A program made the translations under genes and the position numbers. A stretch of DNA of 64,000 bases from JBEKIK01 sp963838495 (lineage in GTDB: Bacteria; Planctomycetota; Planctomycetia; Pirellulales; Thermoguttaceae): contig CAWIRC010000001.1 of NCBI GenBank assembly GCA_963838495.1, positions 1,612,001 to 1,676,000 on the forward strand. Reading direction: 5' to 3'. Below the pieces are notes generated by a model. It was not told the DNA's origin. It saw only the letters and a list, made by a program, of their open reading frames with translations, and did no database searches. This document shows, piece by piece, positions 17,439 to 27,358 of this stretch; positions within the stretch are counted from its first letter, which is position 1, and each line of letters opens with the position of its first letter.

Positions 17439-20122
17439 CTAGGGATCCCCTTTTTTCTTCTCAATCGCTAACTTCTCTTGCCACATTTGCAGCAGTTGTA
17501 ATGCTGCAAGAGGTGTAGTGTCATTGAGGTCCAGTGCGCGGATTTCATCGATTATGGGGTGATCGGCGCCGAACATGGTGAGTTGAAAGTGGGCGCGGCG
17601 CTCGGGAATGTTGGGGTGGCGGGCGATTTTCGCGCGGCCTTCGGCGTCGAGACGCTCTTCTTCCAATTCGGCCAAAATTTCTTTGCTGCGTTCGATCACC
17701 TCCCGCGGCACGCCGGCCAGGCGGGCGACGTGGATGCCGTAGCTCTTGTCGGCCGCCCCTTCCACGATCTTGTGCAGGAACACCACATCGTCCTGCCACT
17801 CGCGCACGGCCACATTGAGGTTTTTCATGCCGGAAAATGATTTTTCCAGGTCAGTAAGCTCGTGATAATGCGTGGCGAAAAGCGTGCGGCAGCCGATGTG
17901 CTCGTGCAGGAATTCCACCGCCGCCCAGGCCAGCGATATGCCGTCGTAAGTGCTGGTGCCGCGCCCGATTTCGTCGAGAATCACCAGGCTCCGCGGCGTG
18001 GCTGTATTCAGGATGCGGGCGGTTTCGGTCATCTCGACCATGAACGTGCTTTGGCCGCGGGCAAGCTCGTCGCTGGCCCCGACGCGGGCAAAAATCCGGT
18101 CGGCTATGCCAATCGTGGCCGATCGGGCGGGCACGAAACTGCCGATCTGTGCCATCAGCGCAATCAGCGCCGCCTGGCGGATGTACGTGCTCTTGCCCGC
18201 CATGTTCGGCCCAGTGATGAGCAGAATGAGGGCGGGGGGAGAGGGGAGAGGGGAGGGGGGAGAGGAATTAAGGTTGCCGATGATGGTGTCGTTTGGGACG
18301 AAAGTGCCTTCAGGCTCGACGATATCGAGCACGGGATGGCGGCCGTCTGCGATATTCAGCACCGGCTCTTCGACGATATCCGGGCGGCAATAATTGCGTT
18401 GGCGGGCAAGTTCGGCCAGGGCCGTAAGCACGTCGAGTTGGGCCAACACTGCGGCGGTGGATTGGATTCGACGGCGCTCGGCGGCTACGGAGTCGCGAAG
18501 TTGCTGGAAAAGGTCGTATTCCAATTCTTTCGCCTTTTCATCGGCCGTAAGGACTTTTTCCTCGTACTCTTTTAACTCCGGCGTGATGTAACGCTCGGCG
18601 TTTTTGACGGTCTGCTTGCGGATATAGTCGGCGGGAATTTTTTCGCGGTGCGCGTTGGTGATCTCGATGTAATAGCCGAAGACCTTGTTGAAACCGACCT
18701 TGAGATTCGGAATCCCGCTCCGCTCCGTCTCCTGGGCCTGGTATCGGGCGATCCACTGTTTGCCGCCGTGGGCCAGTTCGCGGAGATTGTCCAGTTCGGC
18801 GCTGAATTTCTCACGGATGAAACCGCCATCGCGGCTCGTAAGCGGGCAATCGTCCGCCAGCCCGGCGTCGAGTTTCGCCCGCAATTCCGGGCAGAGATCG
18901 ATTGCCGCTTCCAGATCGTTTAGAAGCGGGCTTTTCCGGGCGGTGAGTTTGGCCTTCAGGGCCGGCAGCCAGCGGAGCGTGCGACCTAAAAAACTAAGAT
19001 GCGCGGGCTTGCCCGGCCGGTAGTTACCCGGGCCAATAAGCGTTCCACGTCGTACACGCGGCGCAAGGCCTCTTGCAGATCGGAGCAAAGCGAAGCATCG
19101 GTAACCAGTTCACCTACGGCCTCGTGCCTGGCGCGGATTGCGGCCGCGTCGGTCAGCGGGTTGGCCAGCCATTCGGCCAGGAGCCGCGAGCCCATGGCCG
19201 TTACCGTCCGGTCAAGGATGGCTAAAAGCGAGCCTTCGCGCCGGCCGTCGCGTATGGTGCGAGTGATTTCCAGGCTGCGGCGGCTGGCCTCGTCGATCTC
19301 CAGCGTGCCCGAGGTGCGATGCGGGATGAGCCGATCGATGTGTTCCAGCGAGCTTTTTTGCGTTTCATTGAGATAATCGAGTATGGCCCCGGCGGCACGA
19401 ATGGCCTGCACGTCCGCGGCCGAGTCGGTAAATCCAAAACCCTCCAGCGTGGCCGTGCCGAAATGCTTGGCCAATGTTTCCCGCGCGGTTTGATGCGAAA
19501 ATGCCCAAGCCGGACGCCGGGAAATCATCATCCGCTCGTTCAGTCCCTCACCCCCGACCCCTCTCCCGGAAGGAGAGGGGAGAGTATTGGGGGCGTCCTC
19601 GGCCACGAGGCACTCGGCCGGGGCTATGCGAGCAATTTGGTCGGCCAACTGCTTTTGCGGAAATCCCGCCGCCCAAAACCGGCCAGTAGAAAGCTCCACC
19701 CAGGCCAGTCCCACTGGATCGCCGGGCGCAACGGCCGCCAGAAAATTGCTTTCGCGGGGATCGAGCAGGGCATCGTCGGTCACGGTGCCGGGCGTGACGA
19801 TGCGGATCAATTCTCGCTTGACCAATCCCTTGGCCTTTCTGGGGTCCTCGACTTGTTCGCACACCGCCGCGCGAAAACCGGCCGCAATTAGCTTTCCCAA
19901 ATAGCTTTCCAACTGGTGATGCGGAAAGCCTGCCATGGGAATGGCGTTTTCGCCCTTTTCCCGGCTGGTGAGCGCCAGATTAAGCACCCGGGCCGCCGTT
20001 TTCGCATCCTCAAAAAACATCTCGTAAAAATCGCCCATGCGAAACAACAACAGCGCATCCGGGCAGGCCCGTTTGGCTTCCTGGTACTGTCGCATCATGG
20101 GTGTGGCGGTCATGCTGTTCAT
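17439..20122 (-). CDS. mutS: DNA mismatch repair protein MutS, frameshifted, with two repeat-derived insertions
   Basis: The N-terminal part (TPMMRQYQEAKRACPDALLL, FRMGDFYEMFFEDAK with the mismatch-binding F-x-E motif) and the C-terminal ATPase part (Walker A GPNMAGKSTYIRQ, DEIGRGTSTYDGISLAWA, FATHYHELTDLE) lie in two frames that meet at about 19000. One lost base in CCGCGCATC restores a reading RASPRDLSFLGRTL. The total, about 895 codons, is normal for MutS. Two peptides encoded by dispersed palindromic repeats interrupt it in frame: TLPSPSGRGVGGEG (19545-19588) and SSPPSPLPSPP just before Walker A (18226-18265). Either sequencing error or real decay could explain the frame break. Confidence 0.88.
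18226..18265. repeat. GGGGAGAGGGGAG repeat inside mutS
   Basis: A purine-rich repeat copy lies in frame within the mutS coding sequence, encoding SSPPSPLPSPP between IIGNLN and LLITGPNMAGKST. MutS proteins normally run directly from the connector into the ATPase P-loop here. Confidence 0.7.
19545..19588. repeat. CCCTCACCC...CTCTCCCGGAAGGAGAG repeat inside mutS
   Basis: A full copy of the intergenic palindromic repeat lies in frame within mutS and encodes TLPSPSGRGVGGEG between LVAEDAPN and LNERMMISRRPAW. It does not break the reading frame. Confidence 0.85.
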
Positions 20123-20317
20123 GCTATCAAATTTAGCCGCGACCGGGCACCATGCCTAGCACGGTCGGGGAGCGGCCGCTAAAGGAGCCGTTCTCGAGGA
20201 TTCAAGAATAAGATTGGGAATTTCCTAAATCAATGGTTTACAAGCACATTACAGTATGAATTCACCCGCCCTGGCAATAAAATCTTTTTTACGCCATATT
20301 GGTGGAAAGTAAAATCA

Positions 20318-20419
20318 CCCTCACCCTGGCCCTCTCCCGGTGGGAGAGGGGACTGATTACAATTTCTCCCGGTGGGAGAGGGGACTGATTACAATTTCTC
20401 CCAGCGGGAGAGGGGACAT
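20318..20419. repeat. triplicated CTCTCCC repeat upstream of hslV
   Basis: Three tandem copies of CTCCCGGTGGGAGAGGGGAC (third copy CTCCCAGCGGGAG) separated by TGATTACAATTT, preceded by CCCTCACCCTGG. Unit length is about 32 bp. The last arm ends 18 bp before the hslV ATG, so it lies in the probable 5' untranslated region. Confidence 0.87.
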
Positions 20420-20436
20420 ATATAATAGGAAATAAA

Positions 20437-20982
20437 ATGAAACCTAAATCGCACTCGACAACAATCTTGACTGTCCGGCACAAGGGCATTGTGGCCATGG
20501 GCGGGGACGGGCAGGTGACGGTGGGCAATTCGATCATGAAGGCCGACGCGGTGAAAATCCGCCGGCTCATGGACGACAAGGTGATGATCGGTTTTGCCGG
20601 GGCCACGGCCGACGCCTTCGCCTTGCTCGAACGTTTTGAGGCCAAGCTCAAGGATCATCCGTCGAACATCCCGCGGGCTGCCACCGAGTTGGCCAAGGAG
20701 TGGCGAACCGACCGGGTGCTGCGGCGCCTGGAGGCGATGATGGTGGTGGTCGACGCCAAGAATACGCTTTTGGTCACGGGCAACGGCGACGTGGTCCAGC
20801 CGGCCGACGGCGTGATCGGCATCGGATCGGGCGGAAATTTCGCCGTGGCCGCGGCCCGGGCGTTGCTCGCTCACAGCAACCTAAGCGCGGTGGAGATCGT
20901 ACGGGCTTCGCTCGAAATTGCCGCGGGGATCGATGTATACACCAACACCAACATCATGGTCGAGGAGTTGAAAGAAGGGTGA
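20437..20982 (+). CDS. hslV: ATP-dependent protease subunit HslV
   Basis: 181 residues. STTILTVRHKGIVAMGGDGQ places the catalytic N-terminal threonine (STTI) after a short propeptide of 7 residues, as in HslV. The rest (VTVGNSIMKADAVKIRRL, GFAGATADAFALLERFEAKL, DVVQPADGVIGIGSGGNFA) is the classical proteasome-like peptidase. It forms a double hexamer capped by HslU, which is encoded 163 bp downstream. The intervening DNA holds GAATGCA repeats and a heptamer array. Confidence 0.93.
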   Translation: MKPKSHSTTILTVRHKGIVAMGGDGQVTVGNSIMKADAVKIRRLMDDKVMIGFAGATADAFALLERFEAKLKDHPSNIPRAATELAKEWRTDRVLRRLEAMMVVVDAKNTLLVTGNGDVVQPADGVIGIGSGGNFAVAAARALLAHSNLSAVEIVRASLEIAAGIDVYTNTNIMVEELKEG

Positions 20983-21084
20983 GGGGAAATGCAGAATGCA
21001 GAATGCAGAATGATGAATGGCGAGCGGCCGGCGTAAGCCGGCTGAGTTCTAATCGCCGATGAAACCGCTTGCGGTTTCGCGATG

Positions 21085-21129
21085 ACAACTGAAGACTGAG
21101 AACTGAGAACTGAAAACTGAGAACTTATA
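21085..21129. repeat. heptamer array ANAACTG upstream of hslU
   Basis: Seven head-to-tail degenerate heptamers (ACAACTG, AAGACTG, AGAACTG, AGAACTG, AAAACTG, AGAACTT, ATAACTC) end 16 bp before the hslU start. It is preceded by the hairpin GAAACCGCTTGCGGTTTC (21061-21078), a combination repeated elsewhere in the window. Confidence 0.85.
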
Positions 21130-21145
21130 ACTCGGAGAAATAATC

Positions 21146-22483
21146 GTGCGAGATTTAACGCCCCGGCAAATTGTGGCAGAATTGGAACGGCACATTATCG
21201 GCCAGGACGAAGCCAAGCGGGCGGTGGCCGTGGCCATTAGGAACCGCTGGCGCAGGCAACAGCTTGTCGACGACATGCGCCAGGAAGTGGCGCCGAAGAA
21301 CATCATGATGATCGGGCCGACGGGCGTGGGCAAGACCGAGATCGCCAGGCGTCTGGCCAAGCTTACAGGGGCGCCGTTTATAAAGGTCGAGGCCACGAAG
21401 TACACCGAGGTGGGCTATTACGGCCGCGACGTGGAAAGCATGGTCCGCGAACTGGTGGAGAATGCCATCGGGCTGGTGCGCGAGCAGGAGCGGAAAGGCA
21501 TCGAGGCCGAAGCCCGGCGTCGCGTGGAGCAGAAGCTCTTGGATCTTTTGGCCCCGCAACCGCCGGCCTTCGACGCCTCGCCCGGCAGCCCGGACTCGCC
21601 CGAACGCTACGAGCGGACTCGGGAAAAGATGCGGGCGATACTGGCCACCGGCGAATTGGAATCTCGGCGCGTGGAACTGGCGTTGGAGCACAAGGCCGTG
21701 CCCATGATGTTCACCGGCATCGGCATGGAGCAGATGGATTTCGACCTTCAGGGGATGTTCGAGAAGATTCTGCCCCGCAGCACTTCGCGCAGGCAGATGA
21801 CGGTGGCCGAGGCCCGCAACGTGCTTTTCGAGCAGGAGTGCGACGCACTTATTAACGCCGAAAAGGTGAACGCCAAGGCGGTGGAACTGGCCGAGAACCT
21901 GGGCATTATATTTATCGACGAGTTGGACAAGATCGTGGCCAGCGAGCAGACGCACGGGGCGGACGTCTCGCGCCAGGGCGTGCAGCGGGATTTGCTGCCG
22001 ATCGTCGAGGGCACGACCGTGCAGACGCGCTACGGTTTCGTGAAGACCGATCATATTTTGTTCATCGCGGCCGGGGCGTTTCACCGCGCCAAGCCCAGCG
22101 ACCTGATGCCCGAGCTGCAGGGCCGGTTTCCCATCCGCGTGGAACTCAAGGACCTGACCAAGGATGATTTCGTCCGCATCCTGCGCGAGCCGAAGGGGGC
22201 GCTGACAAAGCAATACGTGGCGCTATTGCAGACGGAAAACGTGGAGATCGTTTTCCTCGACGACGCCGTGGACGCACTGGCGGAATACGCCTTCCAGGTA
22301 AATCAGAGCACGCAGAACATCGGCGCCCGGCGCTTGTACACCATCATGGAGCGGCTGCTGGAGGACATAAGTTTCGAGGCCCCGGAGATGAAGCAAGGCC
22401 GCATAGAAATCAGCGCCGCCTACGTCCGCGAGCGCCTGGCCGACCTGGCCGAGGACGAGGATTTGAGCAAATTCATATTGTAA
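21146..22483 (+). CDS. hslU: ATP-dependent protease ATPase subunit HslU
   Basis: 445 residues from GTG 21146 behind CGGAG. AAA+ motifs: N-terminal LTPRQIVAELERHIIGQDEA, Walker A GPTGVGKTE, Walker B IIFIDELDKI, sensor region ILFIAAGAFHRAKPSDLMPE and C-terminal ARRLYTIMERLLEDISFEAP ending in EDLSKFIL, the tail that docks into HslV. It includes the I-domain between the Walker motifs (about residues 110-240). It is the unfoldase partner of HslV. Confidence 0.94.
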   Translation: MRDLTPRQIVAELERHIIGQDEAKRAVAVAIRNRWRRQQLVDDMRQEVAPKNIMMIGPTGVGKTEIARRLAKLTGAPFIKVEATKYTEVGYYGRDVESMVRELVENAIGLVREQERKGIEAEARRRVEQKLLDLLAPQPPAFDASPGSPDSPERYERTREKMRAILATGELESRRVELALEHKAVPMMFTGIGMEQMDFDLQGMFEKILPRSTSRRQMTVAEARNVLFEQECDALINAEKVNAKAVELAENLGIIFIDELDKIVASEQTHGADVSRQGVQRDLLPIVEGTTVQTRYGFVKTDHILFIAAGAFHRAKPSDLMPELQGRFPIRVELKDLTKDDFVRILREPKGALTKQYVALLQTENVEIVFLDDAVDALAEYAFQVNQSTQNIGARRLYTIMERLLEDISFEAPEMKQGRIEISAAYVRERLADLAEDEDLSKFIL

Positions 22484-22550
22484 ATCGCGATCCAATATTT
22501 CTGATATAATTGCGAATAAAGATTGAATGACAAACCTGGGCATTCATCTG

Positions 22551-22585
22551 CCCTCACCCTAACCCTCTCCCGGAGGGAGAGGGAA
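22551..22585. repeat. CCCTCACCC-CTCTCCC palindromic repeat
   Basis: A single copy, CCCTCACCCTAACCCTCTCC, followed by CGGAGGGAGAGGG, 28 bp before the start of the DUF3352 gene. Confidence 0.83.
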
Positions 22586-22612
22586 TAGTATTTTTTCAAC
22601 GGGGGAATTCTC

Positions 22613-24410
22613 ATGATTATTACTCGCATGGCTGTTAATGGCTTGTTGCGTGGTTTTGTGGGGGCGGCCATTTTGGCGGGGGTTTTGGCCGCATCTGCTT
22701 TTGCGGCGCGGCCCGCGGCCTCGGAATTGCTGCCCGAGGATACGCTGGGGCTGGTTTCCGTGACCGACACGCAGGAATTGGCCCAACGTTTCATGAACAC
22801 CAGCCTGGGGCTGATGAGCCAGGACCCGCAGCTAAAACCGGTGGTGGATCAGTTGTACGGGTCCATGTCCGAGCTGGTGGCTTCGCTCAAGGACAAAATC
22901 GGCTTGTCGCTCTCTGAGATCGTGAATCTTCCGCACGGTGAAATAACGTTGGCGTATTTGGGCATTAAGGACGCCAAGCCGGCATTTGTTCTTTTTTTCG
23001 ACACCGGCGACCAAGTGGCTAATGCCAAGGTTTTGCTTCAGCGGGCGGTTGACGAAGCGGTAAACAAGGGCGCGGAAAAGCAGGAAATTAGCATCAAAGA
23101 TACAAAAATCACATCCATATCTGGACCCGAGACCGACTTTCTGGCCTTTTTCGACAAGGACGGTACGATCGTCGCCGGCACCAATCTCGACGCCTTAAAA
23201 AGAATCCTGGGAATTTGGAACGGCGAAAAGGGCCAGGTCCTGTCGGACAACGCCAATTTCGGTACGATCATGAATCGCTGCCAGGGCGCCAAGGACGAGC
23301 GGCCGCAGATTATCTGGTTTGTTGACCCGATCAACATTATGCGAAACATAGCCGAGCAAAACGTGGGCATGCGGGTGGCGGTGGCCATGCTGCCGGTGTT
23401 GGGGATAGACGGACTGACGGCCATAGGCGGCAGCATGATGTACGACGTAGGCCAATACGATTCGATTAGTCACATACACGTGCTTTTGGAAAATCCGCGC
23501 TCGGGCATCTTGAAGATGATCGCCTTGGAGCCCGGCGATCCCAAGCCCGAACGCTGGGTGCCGCACCGACGTGGCCTCTTACATGACGGTTCACGTGAAC
23601 TTCGACACGGCCATAAAAACCCTGGCCCCGATGTATGACAGTCTGGCAGGGGAGGGCGGATTTTCAAAGATGATCCAAGGGCGATTTTCCACGCCCCTGG
23701 GCGTCGATTTTGAAAAGCAAATCCTGCCGGCACTGGAAGGCCGGGTTACATACATCACCTGGATCGAAAAGCCGGCCACTTTGGTCAGCGGGGTAACGCT
23801 GGTGGCGGTGAAGCTGAAAGACATCGAGCCGGTCAAAAAGGCCATGGACGGCCTGGCAAGCAGGGTCGGCGAGAGGATATCGAAGCAAAGTTCGTCGGGC
23901 AAGGATTATTATCGCGTGGACATACCTGCGCCACGCGTTCCGCCCGGCGCGGAGCCGCCGCAAATGCCCATCCCCTGTTTCGGTATAGTGGAAGACTATT
24001 TCGTGTTCACAAACCGTCCGAGCTTGTATGAAAAAGTGCTCAGCACCTTGGCCGAGGGCTCAAAATCTCTGGGCGACGAACTGGAATTCAAACTGATCGC
24101 CAACAAAATCCAGCGCCAAAGCGGGGGCGCCAGGCCGGTGATGCTGGGTTTCAGCCGGCCTGAGGAAGGGCTGAGATACTGGTACGATTTGATCAACTCC
24201 GACAATACCCGCGATAGATTGAAAAAACAGGCGGAAAAAAATCCGTTTTTCAAATCTCTGGATGACACCTTGCAAAAGACCCCGCTCCCGCCCTTCGAGG
24301 TCATCCAGCAATACCTGGCCCCCAGCGGCTCGATGGCCGTGGATGACGCCAGCGGCCTGCACCTCATGGAATTTACCATGAAGCGGAAAGGCAATAACAG
24401 CGGGGAGTGA
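22613..24410 (+). CDS. DUF3352-like exported protein, frameshifted
   Basis: An N-terminal signal peptide (GFVGAAILAGVLAASAFAAR) precedes ELLPEDTLGLVSVTDTQELA, the LPADT-type start of DUF3352 proteins common in Planctomycetota and Cyanobacteria. The frame changes at about 23562-23567: before it ends in PERWVP, after it begins DVASYMTVHVNFDTAIKTLA, so the native sequence is likely WVPADVASY. One surplus base in GCCGCACCGAC is enough. Combined length is about 599 residues. The second half has GVTLVAVKLKDIEPVKKAMD and ends MEFTMKRKGNNSGE. Function is unknown; periplasmic location is predicted. Confidence 0.75.
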
Positions 24411-24439
24411 TGAAGGATGAGGGATGAGGGGAAATGCAG

Positions 24440-24470
<31 letters not shown>

Positions 24471-24521
24471 GATCAGCGATGAAACCGCTTGCGGTTTTGC
24501 GATGATTATTTAAAGTAGTGG

Positions 24522-24669
24522 CCCTCACCCCTACCCCTCTCCCAAAGGGAGAGGGGACTCATGACGCAACTCTTCTCCCAAAGGGAGAGGGGACTCATGA
24601 CACAACTCTTCTCCCAAAGGGAGAGGGGGCGGATGTCACAACCCGCCGCTATTCCAAAGGGAAAGGGGA
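24522..24669. repeat. tandem CTCTCCCAAAGGGAGAGGGG array upstream of cinA
   Basis: CCCTCACCCCTACCCC followed by three copies of CTCCCAAAGGGAGAGGGG separated by ACTCATGACRCAACTCTT, then a decayed fourth arm. Unit length is about 37 bp. The array ends 19 bp before the cinA ATG. A GATGAAACCGCTTGCGGTTT hairpin (24479-24498) and (GATGAAT)n-like runs precede it. Confidence 0.87.
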
Positions 24670-24687
24670 TGTTTAGAATTGATTCTT

Positions 24688-25929
24688 ATGCACGCGGAAA
24701 TTATCACCATCGGCGATGAGATTCTAAGCGGAGAACATCTCGACACCAATTCCGCCTGGCTCAGCCAAAGATTGGAGGAGTTGGGCGTCCGGGTGTTGTA
24801 TCATTCCACCGTGGGCGATGAGCTGGGACCTTGCGAGGACGTTTTTCGCAAGGCCATCGACCGGGCGGAGATCGTAATATCCAGCGGCGGGCTGGGTCCC
24901 ACGGCCGACGATCTAACGCGCGAGGCCTTGGCCCGGGCGGCGGGCTTGGAGTTGGTGCTTTATCCCCAAGCCTTGGAGCATATCCGCGCCTTGTTTGCCC
25001 GGCGAAAGCGGGAAATGCCCCGGCAAAACGAAATCCAGGCCATGTTTCCCGCCGGCAGCCGGATGATCGACAATCCGCACGGAACCGCCCCGGGCATCGA
25101 TCTGGAAGTGCCCAGGCCGGGGAAATGCAATTGCCGTTTTTTCGCCCTGCCCGGCGTGCCGGCCGAAATGATCGAAATGTGGAACTCCACACTGGCGCCG
25201 GCGATTGGCGCATTGTCCGCCGGTCAAAAAGTGATTCGCCGGCTGAAGATCAACTGCTTCGGGGCGGGCGAAAGCCAAATCGAGGCCATGCTGCCCGAGC
25301 TGATCCGCCGCGGACGTGTGCCCAGCGTCGGCATCACCGCCAGCAAGACCACAATCAGCCTCAGGATCACGGCCGAAGCGCCCAGCGAAGAAGAGTGCAA
25401 CGCATTGATCGAGCCCACCGCGGCGACCATCCGGCAGTGCCTGGGCCGGCTGGTCTTTGGCGAAGGCGACGATGAACTGCAACATGCCGTGATGCGGCTC
25501 TTGCGGGAACACGATAAAACCCTGGCGACCGTGGAATGGGGCACCGCCGGACTGCTGGCCGATTGGCTTGGCGAAATTTCCAGCGGAGGCGAATGTTTCT
25601 TGGGCGGCCTTGTGGTCCGCAGTCAAGACAGTCTCAGCGGCCTGCTGGGTTTGGATCAAAATCTGTCGGCAAACCTGCCGGCATCGGACGAGCAATTGTC
25701 AAAGCGAATGGCCGCCGCCTGCCGCGAGCGGTTCGGGGCCGACTATGCCCTGGCAGTGGGCAGTTTTCCCGCCTTCAACCCCCAGGAACCCCAGCCGGTT
25801 CATCTGGCCCTGGCCGACGCCCACGGGGTAAAAGAAAAGTCCATCCCTTTTGCGGGCCATCCTGCCTGGTTGAAAATCTATATTGCCAAACACGCCCTGA
25901 ACCTCCTGCGGCTAACGCTATTGGATTAA
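24688..25929 (+). CDS. cinA: CinA-like protein with degenerate C-terminal deamidase domain
   Basis: 413 residues from ATG 24688. The N-terminal COG1058 domain is intact (GDEILSGEHLDTNSAWLSQR, ISSGGLGPTADDLTREALA, FALPGVPAEM), the part linked to ADP-ribose pyrophosphatase activity. The C-terminal half corresponds to the PncC/NMN deamidase domain, but the catalytic AESCTGGL motif reads VEWGTAGLLADWL, so the nucleophilic serine is missing. The C-terminal FNPQEPQPVHLALADAHGVK keeps the fold. Probably a nucleotide pyrophosphatase that has lost deamidase activity; a separate CinA-C-like domain occurs in the fusion at 47431. Confidence 0.85.
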   Translation: MHAEIITIGDEILSGEHLDTNSAWLSQRLEELGVRVLYHSTVGDELGPCEDVFRKAIDRAEIVISSGGLGPTADDLTREALARAAGLELVLYPQALEHIRALFARRKREMPRQNEIQAMFPAGSRMIDNPHGTAPGIDLEVPRPGKCNCRFFALPGVPAEMIEMWNSTLAPAIGALSAGQKVIRRLKINCFGAGESQIEAMLPELIRRGRVPSVGITASKTTISLRITAEAPSEEECNALIEPTAATIRQCLGRLVFGEGDDELQHAVMRLLREHDKTLATVEWGTAGLLADWLGEISSGGECFLGGLVVRSQDSLSGLLGLDQNLSANLPASDEQLSKRMAAACRERFGADYALAVGSFPAFNPQEPQPVHLALADAHGVKEKSIPFAGHPAWLKIYIAKHALNLLRLTLLD

Positions 25930-25995
25930 TTGATTTTTTAGAGGATAATTTCCAATAGTGGAAAACATAGTTTGTGGATGGTGATAAATCCAGCC

Positions 25996-26024
25996 AAGCC
26001 CACGGGTTGCATCCCGTGGGCTTT
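25996..26024 (+). terminator. hairpin CCCACGGG...CCCGTGGG after cinA
   Basis: AAGCCCACGGG and CCCGTGGGCTTTT form an 11-bp stem with TTGCAT loop and a short T-tract, 66 bp after the cinA stop. Same family as 899-926. Confidence 0.6.
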
Positions 26025-26072
26025 TCGGCATTATTCTCCCGATGCTCGATCAACTATTGAATCAATAAGAAC

Positions 26073-27188
26073 ATGACGAAAAAAAAGAAAGTCGATGTAA
26101 CGGCCCGAACTCCGCATGCAGAATCCATTGCCGGGCCGGATTTACCTTACAAACCCGGGGACCCGGTAAAATATCGGCCCTTGATCGGGCTGATCGGTTG
26201 CGGAGGGATAACCAAGGAGCATCTTGCCGCTTACCGTGCGGCGGGTTATCGCGTGGCCGCCCTGTGCGACGTGGTATTAAGCCGGGCAGCCGCCCGGAAG
26301 GCCGAATTCTATCCCGAGGCCCAAATTTACAGCGATTATCGCGACGTGCTCAAGCGCGCGGACATCGAGGTGGTCGACGTCGCCACGCATCCGCCCGAGC
26401 GGGCGGCGATCATCGAGGCCGCCTTAAATACCGGCAAGCACGTCTTGAGCCAAAAACCCTTCGTCCTGGACCTGGACGTTGGCCGGCGCCTGGCCGATCT
26501 GGCCGATAAGAAAAGGCTTCGCCTGGCGGTAAATCAGAACGGGCGCTGGGCGCCGCATTTCAGTTACATTGGCAAGGCCATCCAAGCTGGATTGCTGGGC
26601 CAGGTTACGGCCGCGCATCTTTCCGTGCATTGGGATCATGGCTGGGTCAAAGGCACCCAGTTCGATAACATTAAGCACCTGATACTATATGATTATGCCA
26701 TTCACTGGTTCGACATCGTCACTTGTTTCATGGGCCGGCGCCAGGCGAAGCAGGTGTATGCCACGGTCACGCGCAGCCCCGGACAGGAGGCCCGGCCGCC
26801 GCTTCTGGCCCAGGCGATGATCGAATACGACGGAGGCCAGGCCTCGCTGGTCTTCGACGGCGACACCCGCTTTGGCAAACAAGATCGCACCTTAGTCGCC
26901 GGCACGGACGGCACCATTCTAAGCATCGGACCGGACTCGCGCCATCAGAAACTTACCCTTCACACCGCCGCCGGACAGGCGGCGCCCGATTTGGAAGGTT
27001 GTTGGTTTCCCGACGGTTTTCACGGTACCATGGGCGAATTGCTCACGGCAATCGAAGAGAACCGTGAGCCCACAAACGGCGCCCGGGAAAATCTCCGCAG
27101 TTTGGAACTCTGCTTTGCCGCCGTGGCCAGCGCCGAAACCGGCCGCCCGGTTGTGCCCGGAACAGTGCGCAAATTGCCGGGAAGCTAG
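26073..27188 (+). CDS. Gfo/Idh/MocA family oxidoreductase (cytosolic)
   Basis: 371 residues. After a charged N-terminal tail, PLIGLIGCGGITKEHLAAYR forms the NAD(P)-binding Rossmann motif, and the active-site region reads LSQKPFVLDLDVGRRLADLA, with Q in place of E in the usual EKP. The C-terminal domain has the HWDHGW and YDYAIHWFDIVTCFMG stretches common to this superfamily, where the conserved D and H act in catalysis. Substrates of such enzymes are sugars or sugar derivatives; which one cannot be told. No signal peptide, in contrast to the paralogue at 50886. Confidence 0.87.
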   Translation: MTKKKKVDVTARTPHAESIAGPDLPYKPGDPVKYRPLIGLIGCGGITKEHLAAYRAAGYRVAALCDVVLSRAAARKAEFYPEAQIYSDYRDVLKRADIEVVDVATHPPERAAIIEAALNTGKHVLSQKPFVLDLDVGRRLADLADKKRLRLAVNQNGRWAPHFSYIGKAIQAGLLGQVTAAHLSVHWDHGWVKGTQFDNIKHLILYDYAIHWFDIVTCFMGRRQAKQVYATVTRSPGQEARPPLLAQAMIEYDGGQASLVFDGDTRFGKQDRTLVAGTDGTILSIGPDSRHQKLTLHTAAGQAAPDLEGCWFPDGFHGTMGELLTAIEENREPTNGARENLRSLELCFAAVASAETGRPVVPGTVRKLPGS

Positions 27189-27244
27189 TTTTTCGCAATG
27201 CAAATTGACAATTGCAAATTTCAAATTGCAAATCGAACTAAGAT

Positions 27245-27358
27245 TTAGGAGCTCTAATAAAAACTTATATCTATCGAGCAATGCCCTCACCCCTAGCCCT
27301 TTTCCCGACCAAACTTCGTTCGGTGCCCGGAGAGGGGAGGTTTTGTTAGAGCTCCTTA
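27245..27358. mobile_element. MITE-like element with GGAGCTCTAA inverted ends
   Basis: TTAGGAGCTCTAATAAAA (27245-27262) and TTTTGTTAGAGCTCCTTA (27341-27358) are near-perfect inverted repeats around a CTCTCCC-family core. The right end supplies or abuts the stop codon of the macroglobulin-like gene on the minus strand. A relative with GAGCTTCTAACA/TGTTAGACGCTC ends lies at 58089-58224, also directly at a stop codon. Confidence 0.6.
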
